Of a stretch of DNA of 37,580 nucleotides, positions 7,261-15,244 are shown in pieces. The notes below the pieces were generated by a model. It ran no database searches. It was not told where the DNA came from and saw only the letters and a program-made list of their open reading frames with translations. This stretch comes from an uncultured Selenomonas sp. (GTDB lineage: Bacteria > Bacillota > Negativicutes > Selenomonadales > Selenomonadaceae). Positions within the stretch are counted from its first letter, which is position 1; every line of letters starts with the position of its first letter. The translations under genes and the position numbers were made by a program. Where the stretch lies: positions 1 to 37,580 of the forward strand of contig CAJPOT010000015.1 of assembly GCA_905372355.1 (NCBI GenBank), in the 5' to 3' direction.

Positions 7261-7340
7261 ATCTTTCTCTCCTGCTTCTTTAAGAAACTAAAGCGAGGGA
7301 ATTTCCTGCGAAATCCTTACAAAAAGGAAAGTCGACCTCT

Positions 7341-8171
7341 CTAAAGGTTCATTCTCGGCTTATACAGCTTCTCCGCGAACGAATCCTCCACCGTGAAGAT
7401 GCCGAGTTCCTGCGGATAGCGCGAAGCAAAGCCGTGGAAGTCCGAGCCGCCCGTCACGAGCAGATGACGGCGCTCTGCCATACCGAGATAGCGCTGCGTA
7501 TCGACCGTATCGTGCTGCGGATAAAATGCCTCGATGCCCTCGATGCCGAGGTCGAGCACATGCTCTACGAGCGCATCGTCGCCGACAAGTTTCGGATGAG
7601 CGAGGACGGGCGTACCGCCCGCATTCTTGATCAGCGCGACGATTTCTTCCGGCTCTAAGCGATAGTGTGAGACATAAGCGGGACGACCTTTGGAAAGCAC
7701 GGCGTCAAACGCCTCGCGCACGCTGGAAAAACAGCCCTTGAGCACGAGCGCCCGTCCGATGTGCGAGCGGCTGATGGATTTGCTCGTGCCTGCTACCTTC
7801 AGCACGTCCGTTTCCGTAATGCCGTAGCCAAGCTCCTGCAGCTTCTCCACCATCTCAGCGAAGCGACTCCAACGCGCCTCTCCCACATCGTTCAGACGGT
7901 CGAGGAGATCGCGGCGATAGATGTCGACATTGTAGCCGAGGATATGGATTTCCCGTTTTTCATGATGGGCGCTGAACTCAATGCCCGGTATGATGCCGAT
8001 GCCCTTCGCAGGCAAAAGCCCTTCCTCATAAAGATGCGTGACGCCGTCCACGGTATCATGATCCGTGATTGCGATGTAGCGAAGCCCCGCTTCCTTCGCC
8101 GCCGCCACAAGTTCCTCGGGCGTCATCTTTCCGTCGGAATATGACGTATGCGTATGCAGATCGCTGGACAC
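7341..8171 (-). CDS. PHP-domain metal-dependent phosphoesterase
   Basis: The start is set at the GTG at 8171, ten bases after GGGAG; upstream frame extensions overlap spoVS and have no ribosome-binding site. The 276-residue product has the four PHP metal-binding motifs: DLHTHTSYSDG at the N-terminus, ITDHDTVDG, GIEFSAHH (with EIHILGYN) and the C-terminal GGSDFHG. It belongs to the stand-alone PHP family (YciV/TrpH-like) that acts on 3',5'-bisphosphonucleotides or short RNAs. It lies 37 bases after spoVS and in the RNase Y/YmdB cluster, so a role in RNA or nucleotide turnover is reasonable inference. Exact substrate unknown. Confidence 0.87.
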   Translation of the reverse strand: MSSDLHTHTSYSDGKMTPEELVAAAKEAGLRYIAITDHDTVDGVTHLYEEGLLPAKGIGIIPGIEFSAHHEKREIHILGYNVDIYRRDLLDRLNDVGEARWSRFAEMVEKLQELGYGITETDVLKVAGTSKSISRSHIGRALVLKGCFSSVREAFDAVLSKGRPAYVSHYRLEPEEIVALIKNAGGTPVLAHPKLVGDDALVEHVLDLGIEGIEAFYPQHDTVDTQRYLGMAERRHLLVTGGSDFHGFASRYPQELGIFTVEDSFAEKLYKPRMNL

Positions 8172-8208
8172 TGGAACCTCACTCCCTTGCTGAACCCATG
8201 CAAAGCCC

Positions 8209-8469
8209 TCAACGCGGCTCCACGATGAGCTTGATCGCCGTGCGCTCCTCGCCGTCGATCTCGATATCGGCGAAAGCAGGAACACAAACGAGATCGATGC
8301 CGTGCGGCGCGACAAAGCCGCGCGCGATGGCGATTGCCTTGACGGCCTGATTCAGGGCGCCTGCACCGACCGCCTGCATCTCGGCCGCGCCTGATTCCCG
8401 AATGACTCCGGCCAAAGCCCCCGCGACAGCGTTCGGATTCGACCTCGCTGAAACCTTCAAGACTTCCAT
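8209..8469 (-). CDS. spoVS: Stage V sporulation protein S (SpoVS)
   Basis: The 86-residue product (MEVLKVSARSNPNAVAGALA... to the C-terminal IDGEERTAIKLIVEPR) matches the highly conserved Alba-superfamily protein SpoVS over its whole length, and 86 residues is its usual size. The ATG at 8469 is preceded by GGGAGGG; a longer frame to 8526 is not needed. In Bacillus SpoVS affects spore coat assembly and septation under sigma-H; in non-sporulating bacteria it is retained with unknown, perhaps nucleic-acid-binding, function. A sigma-H-like promoter lies upstream. Other visible neighbours do not tell whether the host sporulates. Confidence 0.95.
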   Translation of the reverse strand: MEVLKVSARSNPNAVAGALAGVIRESGAAEMQAVGAGALNQAVKAIAIARGFVAPHGIDLVCVPAFADIEIDGEERTAIKLIVEPR

Positions 8470-8564
8470 GATCGCCTTCCCTCCCAAAATCCCTGCAGCG
8501 TCTTTCTGCCGATTCAGATTTTTCATTCATTATCAGAAGAACCGTACAACTTATCTCTCCATGT

Positions 8565-8591
8565 ATTCTATACAAAAAAGAAAAATCCTGC
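8565..8591 (-). promoter_or_regulatory. Candidate sigma-H-type promoter upstream of spoVS
   Basis: On the minus strand GCAGGATTT (8583-8591), an 11-base spacer and ATAGAAT (8565-8571) fit the Bacillus sigma-H consensus RnAGGAwWW-N11/12-RnnGAAT at every specified position. It lies about 95 bases before the spoVS ATG, and spoVS is a sigma-H gene in Bacillus. Confidence 0.55.
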
Positions 8592-8597
8592 TAACAA

Positions 8598-8645
8598 GGA
8601 AGCACGGATAAATTCAGCCGCCCATCTTCATTTTATCCGCGCTTT
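8598..8645. repeat. Short (terminus-only) copy of the interspersed palindromic element
   Basis: GGAAGCACGGATAAATTCAG at the left and the inverted TTTTATCCGCGCTTTTC at the right match the two ends of the full copy at 16342-16504, with the interior missing. The right end abuts the ymdB stop codon at 8647. It looks like an internal-deletion derivative of a MITE-like repeat. Confidence 0.65.
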
Positions 8646-8646
8646 T

Positions 8647-9423
8647 CTAGCCCTTCTTCATGATGCGCTCGATGGATAGCGTCCGATTCGTCGCATCGTC
8701 CACCTCGACGATCACGGCACTGTAGACGACAGAGCCTTCCGCCACCTCAAAGCGCACGGGGCGGCACGTCGTAAACTTCTCCAGCACGCGGTCGACGCGC
8801 ACGCCGAGCACCGAGTCCCACGGCCCCGTCATGCCGAGATCCGTGATATAGGCGGTACCGCCCGGCAGAAGGCGCTCGTCCGCCGTCTGCACATGCGTAT
8901 GTGTGCCGACGACGGCATTGACGCGTCCGTCGAGATACCAGCCCATCGCAGCCTTCTCCGAAGTCGCCTCCGCATGGAAATCGAGAAAGATGACGTCCGC
9001 CTCGTCACGAATCTCGCGCAGGATTCTCTCGATCTTTTGAAACGGACAATCCATATCGGGCATGAAGACGCGGCCGGACATATTGATGACGGCGATGTTC
9101 TTCGCGCGATGAGGATAGATGCAATAGCCTTTCCCCGGCGCTCCGTCTGGGTAATTGGCAGGTCGGATGAGAAAAGGCTCGTCGTCGATGAACTCCAAAA
9201 CGTCCTTCTTGTCCCAGACATGATTGCCCGACGTCACGACGTCGGCGCCCCCATGGTAGAGCGCATCGAGCGACTTGCGCGTAAACCCCTTGCCCCCCGC
9301 AGAATTTTCCCCGTTGACGATGACGATGTCCACCGCCTTTTCCTTGCGGATTCCCGGTGTGAAGCGACCAAACGCCTCCCTGCCCGCTCTGCCGCAAACA
9401 TCTCCAACCAGCATGACTCTCAA
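8647..9423 (-). CDS. ymdB: YmdB-family metallophosphoesterase (2',3'-cyclic nucleotide phosphodiesterase)
   Basis: The 258-residue product carries the family motifs in order: MRVMLVGDVCGRAG, VNGENSAGGKG, TSGNHVWDKKD, FLDFHAEATSEK and VGTHTHVQTAD, which supply the two-metal site. Bacillus YmdB hydrolyses cyclic nucleotides and influences biofilm and motility decisions. The start is a TTG at 9423, seven bases after GAGGTGG; no better ATG is present. It belongs to the RNase Y cluster, a common arrangement in Firmicutes. The 139-base gap upstream contains a terminator and a second hairpin (around 9440-9470) next to the ribosome-binding site, which might affect translation. Confidence 0.93.
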   Translation of the reverse strand: MRVMLVGDVCGRAGREAFGRFTPGIRKEKAVDIVIVNGENSAGGKGFTRKSLDALYHGGADVVTSGNHVWDKKDVLEFIDDEPFLIRPANYPDGAPGKGYCIYPHRAKNIAVINMSGRVFMPDMDCPFQKIERILREIRDEADVIFLDFHAEATSEKAAMGWYLDGRVNAVVGTHTHVQTADERLLPGGTAYITDLGMTGPWDSVLGVRVDRVLEKFTTCRPVRFEVAEGSVVYSAVIVEVDDATNRTLSIERIMKKG

Positions 9424-9513
9424 AACATAACCACCTCTCGTGCGCCCGAGGTCTTCCCCACGGGCACGAATCTTGTGGACACGTTCTCGTACTCACGCGC
9501 CTTCAACAAACGA

Positions 9514-9535
9514 CAAGCGGCACTCCTGCCGCTTG
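9514..9535 (-). terminator. Probable terminator between the unknown gene and ymdB
   Basis: A 9-bp perfect stem (CAAGCGGCA / TGCCGCTTG, loop CTCC) follows the gene at 9563-10084. The downstream T-tract is interrupted (TCGTTTGTTG), so termination may be partial and ymdB may still receive readthrough. Confidence 0.55.
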
Positions 9536-9562
9536 CGTCATATTTTCTTTTTGCCGGACGGC

Positions 9563-10084
9563 TTACTTATTGAACACCATGACGCGGCCTTCCTCACGGA
9601 TGCCGATCATGCGATCAGACATGCGGCTGCCCTTGAGGCTGCCGATGATATGGTCGATCGCCTCCTCACGCAGGAAGTTGTCCTCCTCGTAGCCGTCGCG
9701 CGTCTCGTCGGAAACGAGTGCGTCGCCGAAGCGTTCGTACATGAGGTCTGCCAGAAGGGCGATCTCGCCGCGAGAAAGTGTGCGGACATCGCGCAGGACA
9801 CGAAAGAACGCCGTATTCCCCTGTCCTTCGAGGGAAAAATCGATCTCCCCCGGAATCAATCCTTCAAGGTCGTGGTATGTGAGAATGCTCTCTTCAAGAA
9901 AAGCCGCCGTCTCCTCGAATTCCTGCCGAGGAGGAACCTTCGTCAGGGTGAAGGAGAAGTACAGAGCCTCCTTTTCCGGTTCATAGCTCACCATGCCGAT
10001 CTCCGGATAACAGACGAGAATGGACACCAACAGATTGATCCCATCCTTGTTCGGCTTCTTCGCACTTGTCATGAATCTGCCCAA
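9563..10084 (-). CDS. Conserved protein of unknown function next to rny
   Basis: The frame opens at a GTG at 10093 that lies inside the GAGGTG ribosome-binding site, so I prefer the TTG at 10084 (seven bases after GAGG), giving about 173 residues. The protein begins near MTSAKKPNKDGINLLVSILV, and has YEPEKEALYFSFTLTKVPP and a C-terminal acidic helical part (EEDNFLREEAIDHIIGSLKGSR). No signal peptide or membrane span is evident. I do not recognise a family; the predicted mix of beta strands and terminal helices suggests a cytosolic regulatory or adaptor protein. Its place between rny and ymdB, with its own candidate promoter inside the 3' end of rny, hints at a link to RNA metabolism. Confidence 0.75.
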   Translation of the reverse strand: MGRFMTSAKKPNKDGINLLVSILVCYPEIGMVSYEPEKEALYFSFTLTKVPPRQEFEETAAFLEESILTYHDLEGLIPGEIDFSLEGQGNTAFFRVLRDVRTLSRGEIALLADLMYERFGDALVSDETRDGYEEDNFLREEAIDHIIGSLKGSRMSDRMIGIREEGRVMVFNK

Positions 10085-10189
10085 AGCAAACACCTCGTTT
10101 CCCTAATCACAGCCAGAATACTCGCGGTACGCCTTGCGCCGCGCTTTCTAAAAACCAAGGGTGCTGAGAAGCATCCTCCCAACACCCCT

Positions 10190-10218
10190 ATTATACAACT
10201 ATTTGGCGTAATCAACAA
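10190..10218 (-). promoter_or_regulatory. Candidate promoter in the 3' end of rny
   Basis: TTGTTG (10213-10218), a 17-base spacer and a perfect TATAAT (10190-10195) lie at the rny stop codon and would drive the gene starting at 10084. The -35 is weak. Confidence 0.45.
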
Positions 10219-11743
10219 CGCGCGTTTCACGAATGATCGTCGCCTTGATCTGACCCGGATATTCAAGCTCCGACTCGATCTTCTTCACGATGTCGTGCGC
10301 GAGTGCGACCGATGCCGTATCGTCGACCTTCTCGGGCTTGACCATCACACGCACTTCGCGCCCCGCCTGGATGGCGAAGCAACTGTCGACGCCGTCAAAC
10401 GACTCGGCAATCTCTTCGAGACGTGTCAGGCGCTTCAGATACGCTTCCAGACTCTCGCGGCGCGCGCCCGGCCTTGCCGCCGATACGGCGTCCGCCGCCG
10501 CGACAAGCACGGCTTCGACCGTCGTCGGCTCCACATCGCCGTGATGCGCATGGATGGCGTTGATCACGTCCTTGTGCTCGCGGTACTTCTTCGCAAGATC
10601 GGCGCCGATCGTCACATGCGATCCCTCGACCTCGTGATCAACTGCCTTGCCCACATCGTGCAGCAGGCCGCTGCGCTTTGCGAGCATCACGTCAGCGCCG
10701 ATCTCCGATGCCATGACGCCGGCGAGATGAGCGACCTCGATCGAGTGGTTGAGCACGTTCTGTCCGTAGCTCGTGCGATAGCGCAGACGTCCGAGGAGCT
10801 TCACAAGCTCGGGATGAAGCCCGTGTACGCCCGTTTCAAACGTCGCCTGCTCGCCCGCTTCCTTGATGCGTTGGTCAACCTCACGCTTTGCCTTCTCGAC
10901 CATCTCCTCGATGCGCGCCGGATGGATGCGCCCATCCGTCACGAGCTTCTCCAGTGCGATGCGAGCCACTTCGCGGCGCACCGGGTCGAAACCCGAAAGG
11001 ATGACAGCCTCGGGCGTATCGTCGATGATAAAGTCGATTCCTGTCAGCGTCTCAAGCGTGCGGATGTTGCGCCCCTCGCGTCCGATGATGCGACCTTTCA
11101 TCTCATCGTTCGGCAACGAGACCACGGAAACCGTCGTCTCCGCCACCTGATCCGCAGCACAGCGCTGGATGGCGAGCGAAACGATGTCGCGCGCACGCTT
11201 GTCCGCCTCATCCTTCGCCTGCTGCTCGTAATCCTTGATCATCAGCGCCTTCTCGTGCTTGAGCTCTTCTTCTGCCTCCGTCAGGAGCATCGTGCGCGCT
11301 TCCTCCGCCGTCAGGCTAGAAATACGCTCCAGCTCTTCCTTCTGCTTGTCGCGAAGCTCATTGATGGATGCGCGCGTGCGGTCGATCTTTGCCTCTTTAC
11401 TTAAGAGGACTTCTTCTTTCTTCTCCAGGGAATCGAGCTTGCGGTCGAGATTCTCTTCCTTCTGCACGATGCGGCGTTCCTGACGCTGCAGCTCACTGCG
11501 CCGCTCCTTTGTATCGCGATCAAGCTCCTGACGGAGCCGATGAATATCCTCCTTCGCCTCAAGCAAAGCCTCTTTCTTCTTGGACTCGCCCTTGGCCTCC
11601 GCCTCGGCAACGATTCGCCTCGCCTCATCTTCGGCAGAGCCGATCTGCGCCTCCGCAGCTCTCTTGCGCAGCAGATAACCGCCGCCCACGCCGGCGACCA
11701 ACGAGAGGATGACCGCCAAAACTATCTCAATGATAACTAACAC
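10199..11743 (-). CDS. rny: Ribonuclease Y
   Basis: The 514-residue product has an N-terminal membrane anchor (about residues 3-25), a long charged coiled coil (about 28-190), a KH domain with [12 protein letters not shown] (217-228) and an HD domain with [12 protein letters not shown] (His362-Asp363). This is the layout and size of the membrane-bound endoribonuclease that starts mRNA decay in Firmicutes. The only standard start, GTG at 11743, lies inside the AGGAGGTG ribosome-binding site; ATC or ATT codons 6-9 bases downstream would have ideal spacing, so the true start is uncertain by a few residues. It has a strong promoter with a leader of about 85 bases. Confidence 0.96.
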   Translation of the reverse strand: MLVIIEIVLAVILSLVAGVGGGYLLRKRAAEAQIGSAEDEARRIVAEAEAKGESKKKEALLEAKEDIHRLRQELDRDTKERRSELQRQERRIVQKEENLDRKLDSLEKKEEVLLSKEAKIDRTRASINELRDKQKEELERISSLTAEEARTMLLTEAEEELKHEKALMIKDYEQQAKDEADKRARDIVSLAIQRCAADQVAETTVSVVSLPNDEMKGRIIGREGRNIRTLETLTGIDFIIDDTPEAVILSGFDPVRREVARIALEKLVTDGRIHPARIEEMVEKAKREVDQRIKEAGEQATFETGVHGLHPELVKLLGRLRYRTSYGQNVLNHSIEVAHLAGVMASEIGADVMLAKRSGLLHDVGKAVDHEVEGSHVTIGADLAKKYREHKDVINAIHAHHGDVEPTTVEAVLVAAADAVSAARPGARRESLEAYLKRLTRLEEIAESFDGVDSCFAIQAGREVRVMVKPEKVDDTASVALAHDIVKKIESELEYPGQIKATIIRETRVVDYAK

Positions 11744-11834
11744 CTCCTAGGTCGTTCAGGATTCGCCAAAACTCTTCTTCGACTCTTCCTTCTATGATAT
11801 GTTTTTCGTATGTGGCTAAAAACTATACTTTCCT

Positions 11835-11863
11835 ATTGTATGCTGTTTCCCATGTCCTGTCAA
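11835..11863 (-). promoter_or_regulatory. Strong sigma-A-type promoter of rny
   Basis: Perfect -35 TTGACA (11858-11863), a 17-base spacer and TACAAT (11835-11840) precede rny. No gene lies between. Confidence 0.75.
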
Positions 11864-11987
11864 GAATTATCCTCCAAAGCCCCCCTAAAGACCTAGGGAA
11901 CGACGACAAAAAATTTCCCGTCCCATCTTCTCGTGCAGGAAAATTCTCCATTCTCTATAATATATAAATGGAAAAGGAGGCTTCCCC

Positions 11988-13016
11988 ATGCATCTGGCAA
12001 ACTACCGCACATCCATCATCCTAGGCGTCACCTTTACGCTTCTGCTCTCCGCCTTCTGGTTTTTCCCCGATCTCGCCTTCATCATCTTCCTCTCGCTCCT
12101 CCTGCAGCTCCTCCTGCAGCCGCCCGTCGATTTCCTGCAGCGCAAGAGGGTGCCGCGCACACTCGCGGCTGGCCTTGTCGTCATTGCCTTCATCGCACTT
12201 CTCACAGGAATGATCGTCCTGCTCTCGCTCTCCTTCGTTCCTACCTTCCGCAACTTTGTCACCGACTTGCCAACCATCACCCTGAGCCTGCAGAACATTC
12301 CTTTCGTATCGGAGTCCGAATTCCTGCGCAGCGAACTCAGCGACGTTCTCGCCAATCTTCGCAGTCTTAGCACGGATCTGTTAAAATCCTCTCTGTCCTT
12401 CCTCTTGGAAATCTTCGGCAAATTCATGGCGTTCGTCATCATCATATTCGTGACCTTCTACCTTCTTAAGGACGGCAAGAGCATAAAAATCTGGCTTGCA
12501 GGACTCTTCCCGCAAGCCTCAAGGAAACGCGTGCTGAATCTCTTCAATGACATCCTTCGAGCATTGCGCGTCTATATCTTCAGCCAGATTGTCATGTGTG
12601 CCATCACGGGCACGGTCGTCTTCCTCTACTTCGAGTTCGCCGGGCTTCCCTACGCCTCTGTCTTCGCGTTCCTTTCCGGGGCGGGCGAGTTCGTCCCCGT
12701 ACTCGGCCCGACTGCCGCCTCGGCGTTCGGCGTCTTTTTGACCGCTACCGAGTCGAGTTCTCTCGTGCTGCAGACCGTCCTATTTTACATCGTGCTCACG
12801 CAGATCAACCACAATTTTGTCTACCCTCTTCTCATTGGCAAATCCCTAAATCTCCATCCTGTCGCCATCATCCTAGGTGTCATCTTCGGCGGTGAGATCC
12901 TCGGGCCCGCCGGCATGTTCCTCGCCGTCCCCTTCATCGTCATCGTAAAGCTCGTAATCGCCGACATCTATCGCGATCAGCAGGAATTGGGAAAGCAGCG
13001 TGAGGAAGATATATGA
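11988..13016 (+). CDS. AI-2E family transporter (PerM/YtvI-like permease)
   Basis: The 342-residue membrane protein has paired hydrophobic segments at the N-terminus (about residues 10-45), a pair around 58-80, an extended cytosolic or periplasmic loop, then a block of segments from about 145 to 330. The family signature PLLIGKSLNLHPVAIILGVIFGGEILG is intact, as is GEFVPVLGP. Members export small solutes; the AI-2 role is proven only for a few, and others act as Na+/H+ antiporters, so substrate is unknown here. AAAAGGAGG precedes the ATG, and TATAAT at 11956-11961 is the likely -10. It faces the DUF2442 gene tail to tail with 5 bases between stops. Confidence 0.9.
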   Translation: MHLANYRTSIILGVTFTLLLSAFWFFPDLAFIIFLSLLLQLLLQPPVDFLQRKRVPRTLAAGLVVIAFIALLTGMIVLLSLSFVPTFRNFVTDLPTITLSLQNIPFVSESEFLRSELSDVLANLRSLSTDLLKSSLSFLLEIFGKFMAFVIIIFVTFYLLKDGKSIKIWLAGLFPQASRKRVLNLFNDILRALRVYIFSQIVMCAITGTVVFLYFEFAGLPYASVFAFLSGAGEFVPVLGPTAASAFGVFLTATESSSLVLQTVLFYIVLTQINHNFVYPLLIGKSLNLHPVAIILGVIFGGEILGPAGMFLAVPFIVIVKLVIADIYRDQQELGKQREEDI

Positions 13017-13021
13017 GACTT

Positions 13022-13321
13022 CTAGATAACTTGAGAGGAGCTATACGGATAGCTCCTCTCATAAAGAGCCTCCGGCGCTATATCGATCTCACCATTCTGC
13101 CAAACAAGAATACCGTCTTCCACTTTCGCACTCCGAAACACTGCATTATCAGCCAAAGGGGCATAGACAGGGTATTGCAAAAGTTCAGCCGCATCGAAAA
13201 TGCGTACCTCCCCAGTGGAAAACGTCACGAGCATATAAAGATTCTGCAGTATTCGGAAATTCCTGACATAGATTCCTTCCTTCATTTCTCCGGCATAAAC
13301 AATTCCATTGATAATATACAC
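13022..13321 (-). CDS. DUF2442 domain protein
   Basis: The 99-residue product begins at a GTG eight bases after AGGAGG. It has the DUF2442 pattern: a beta-rich N-terminus with LYMLVTFSTGEVRIFDAAELL, then FRSAKVEDGILVWQNGEIDIAPEALYERS. Proteins of this family are usually encoded next to DUF4160 proteins, as here, with a gap of only 12 bases. The last codons lie inside a perfect hairpin (13033-13060) that can act as terminator for the convergent permease gene. The pair is often suspected to be toxin-antitoxin-like, but activity is unproven. Confidence 0.8.
   Translation of the reverse strand: MYIINGIVYAGEMKEGIYVRNFRILQNLYMLVTFSTGEVRIFDAAELLQYPVYAPLADNAVFRSAKVEDGILVWQNGEIDIAPEALYERSYPYSSSQVI
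13033..13060 (+). terminator. Hairpin inside the DUF2442 3' end, probable terminator of the permease gene
   Basis: A 12-bp perfect stem (GAGAGGAGCTAT / ATAGCTCCTCTC, loop ACGG) lies 16 bases after the permease stop. It also encodes the C-terminus of the convergent DUF2442 protein. No T-run follows on the plus strand, so function is likely but not certain. Confidence 0.5.
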
Positions 13322-13333
13322 AAAGCACCCCTC

Positions 13334-13600
13334 CTATCGCAAAGGTTCGATCTTGTCAAAATGTAAGCCGCGAACAGCTTTGTTCCATGCAGCATACAAT
13401 TCGTCTTCATGAATACACAGCCATGCTGTAAGAATCTTCAACTGCTTTGCAGGCAATGAACCTGCAAGCATTTCACCGTCGATTCCGACCGACGCCTTGA
13501 AATCACCATAAATCACATGAACGTGAGGTTTATGATGTTGGTCATTGTCAAGAAACAACATTTTAATGACCATGCCCATAAAGCGACTAATTTCCGGCAT
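13334..13600 (-). CDS. DUF4160 domain protein
   Basis: The 88-residue product has the DUF4160 pattern: MPEISRFMGMVIKMLFLDN, then HHKPHVHVIYGDFKASVGIDG, and a C-terminal helix-rich AWLCIHEDELYAAWNKA. The histidine-rich HHKPHVHV stretch is the family hallmark. It is the first gene of a two-gene unit with DUF2442. A TATAAT at 13644-13649 is a reasonable -10 with a poor -35. The function is unknown; the pairing is widespread in bacteria and is usually isolated from other genes, consistent with a mobile accessory module. Confidence 0.82.
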   Translation of the reverse strand: MPEISRFMGMVIKMLFLDNDQHHKPHVHVIYGDFKASVGIDGEMLAGSLPAKQLKILTAWLCIHEDELYAAWNKAVRGLHFDKIEPLR

Positions 13601-13671
13601 CCCAATCCGCTCCCTTAACCTTGTTCATTTGTTCACTTCCTACATTATAAGACATTTCTTCAGAAAACAAC

Positions 13672-13696
13672 AGCCTGCCGCAAAATGCGGCAGGCT
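13672..13696 (-). terminator. Intrinsic terminator of thiC
   Basis: A 10-bp perfect stem (AGCCTGCCGC / GCGGCAGGCT, loop AAAAT) lies 12 bases after the thiC stop. T-rich sequence follows in both directions. Confidence 0.85.
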
Positions 13697-13708
13697 CTTT
13701 TCCTATCC

Positions 13709-15016
13709 TCAATCGCAGCGGCCTCCGGCAGGCTTGTCGAAATACTTCTGGATGATCTCCACCGCGCAGTAGTCACCGCACATGGAACAGGCGCCTTCGC
13801 CCGCGTCGTTTCTCGCCTCGCGACGTGCCCGCGCACGCGCTGGATCAATGGCGAGCGCGAGCTGTGCCTCCCAGTCGAGCGCCTTTCGCGCCTCTGCCAT
13901 CTTCCGATCCCACTCCGCTGCACCCGGTATGCCCTTGACGATGTCCGCTGCATGCGCGGCGATGCGGCTCGTGATCACACCGTCGTGTACATCCTCCAAC
14001 GTCGGCAGGCAAAGGTGCTCGGCGGGAGTCACATAGCAGAGAAAGTCAGCGCCGCTCACGGCGGCGAGCGTGCCGCCGATTGCCGCCGTGATGTGGTCAT
14101 AGCCCGGCGCGACGTCCGTCACCAAGGGGCCAAGGACGTAAAACGGCGCATTGTGGCACAGCCTCTTTTCGAGCTTCATGTTCGCTGCAATCTGATCGAA
14201 CGGCATGTGCCCCGGACCTTCCACCATGACCTGCACGCCGCGCTTCCACGCGCGGTCAACGAGTGCGCCGAGGTTGATGAGTTCCGTGATCTGTGCACGA
14301 TCCGTCGCATCGGCAAGACAGCCGGGACGCAGGCCGTCACCCAAGCTAATCGTCGAATCATACTTCTCGCAAATATCGAGAATATCATCGAAATGCGTGT
14401 AGAGAGGGTTTTCCTTCTCATTGTAGAGCATCCATCCCGTGATGAAGGAGCCGCCGCGGCTCACGACATCCATGACACGCCCCTCTTCGCGCAAATTGCG
14501 CACGGCTTCAAGTGTCAGACCGCAATGCAGCGTCATAAAATCCGCTCCATCCTTCGCCTGCCGCTCGATCGTCTGCAAGATGTCGTCCGCCGTCATCTCA
14601 ACCACGGCGCCGTGCCGCTTGATCGCCGTGACCGTCGCCTCGTAGAGCGGCACCGTACCGACCATGACGGGCGAATGAGCAATGATGCGCCGCCTCGACT
14701 CGTCGATATTGTCGCCCGTCGAGAGATCCATGACGGCATCCGCTCCCGAACGCACGGCTTCATCGAGCTTTTCCAATTCCGGCTCAATGTCGGGGAACGT
14801 GCTCGATGTGCCGATGTTCGCATTGACCTTCGTGCGCAGTCCCTCGCCAACGCCCGCCGGCTTCAGTCCCGCGTGATTGACGTTAGCACAGATGGCGACC
14901 GCTCCCCTTGCCACGCGCTCGCGAATCGTCTCCGCCGTCAACTGCTCCGCCTCCGCCACCTGCCGCATGGCGTCGGTGATCTTGCCCTCTCTTGCATACT
15001 GCATCTGCGTTGCCAT
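13709..15016 (-). CDS. thiC: Phosphomethylpyrimidine synthase (ThiC)
   Basis: The ATG at 15016 follows AAGGAGGAG; a longer frame to 15100 crosses the riboswitch terminator and is rejected. The 435-residue product is the short ThiC form, with VNANIGTSS, MDLSTGDNID, TLHCGLT, EGPGHMPFDQI and a C-terminal cluster motif CSMCGDYC. It is a radical-SAM enzyme that rearranges aminoimidazole ribotide to the HMP-phosphate precursor of thiamine. The cysteine spacing is C-X2-C-X3-C, one residue shorter than in E. coli ThiC (C-X2-C-X4-C); I believe this accompanies the short form. Expression is controlled by the TPP riboswitch directly upstream. No other thi gene is adjacent. Confidence 0.97.
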   Translation of the reverse strand: MATQMQYAREGKITDAMRQVAEAEQLTAETIRERVARGAVAICANVNHAGLKPAGVGEGLRTKVNANIGTSSTFPDIEPELEKLDEAVRSGADAVMDLSTGDNIDESRRRIIAHSPVMVGTVPLYEATVTAIKRHGAVVEMTADDILQTIERQAKDGADFMTLHCGLTLEAVRNLREEGRVMDVVSRGGSFITGWMLYNEKENPLYTHFDDILDICEKYDSTISLGDGLRPGCLADATDRAQITELINLGALVDRAWKRGVQVMVEGPGHMPFDQIAANMKLEKRLCHNAPFYVLGPLVTDVAPGYDHITAAIGGTLAAVSGADFLCYVTPAEHLCLPTLEDVHDGVITSRIAAHAADIVKGIPGAAEWDRKMAEARKALDWEAQLALAIDPARARARREARNDAGEGACSMCGDYCAVEIIQKYFDKPAGGRCD

Positions 15017-15086
15017 AATACTCCTCCTTGCAAATTGCACAACACTGTTTTCTCTCAGCGAATCCACAGCAGGGCAGCAGCAAAAA

Positions 15087-15114
15087 GGAGCTGCCCGCAA
15101 AGTGCGGCAGCTCC
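15087..15114 (-). terminator. TPP-riboswitch terminator (expression platform)
   Basis: On the minus strand, arms GGAGCTGCCGCA and TGCGGGCAGCTCC (one bulged base, three-base loop) are followed by five T. It lies between the TPP aptamer and the thiC ribosome-binding site, consistent with transcription attenuation. Confidence 0.85.
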
Positions 15115-15135
15115 CTCAAGATTCCTGGAAAACCA

Positions 15136-15222
15136 CCACTTCCCTACGCAGGTATTACCCCAACAGGTTCCAAGGGTCGGCTCCGTCATGCGCGAACCTC
15201 TCAGCAAATGCTCCCCCAGTGG
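15136..15222 (-). promoter_or_regulatory. TPP (thiamine pyrophosphate) riboswitch
   Basis: The minus strand shows the THI-element landmarks: closing helix CCACT...AGTGG, GGGGGAGC, the CTGAGAGG segment, GACCCTTGGAACCTG and GGGTAATACC-type GGGGTAATACCTGCGTAGGGA. It directly precedes thiC. It starts only 22 bases after the stop of the HD-GYP gene, and I see no clear promoter in that gap, so the leader may depend on a promoter inside or upstream of the HD-GYP gene. Confidence 0.96.
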
Positions 15223-15244
15223 ATTCATATTCTCTTTATTTTTC

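Noticed and set aside
9440..11404. A 654-codon plus-strand open frame
   Set aside because: Antisense to RNase Y and its neighbour, with arginine/histidine-rich composition typical of a shadow frame and no ribosome-binding site.
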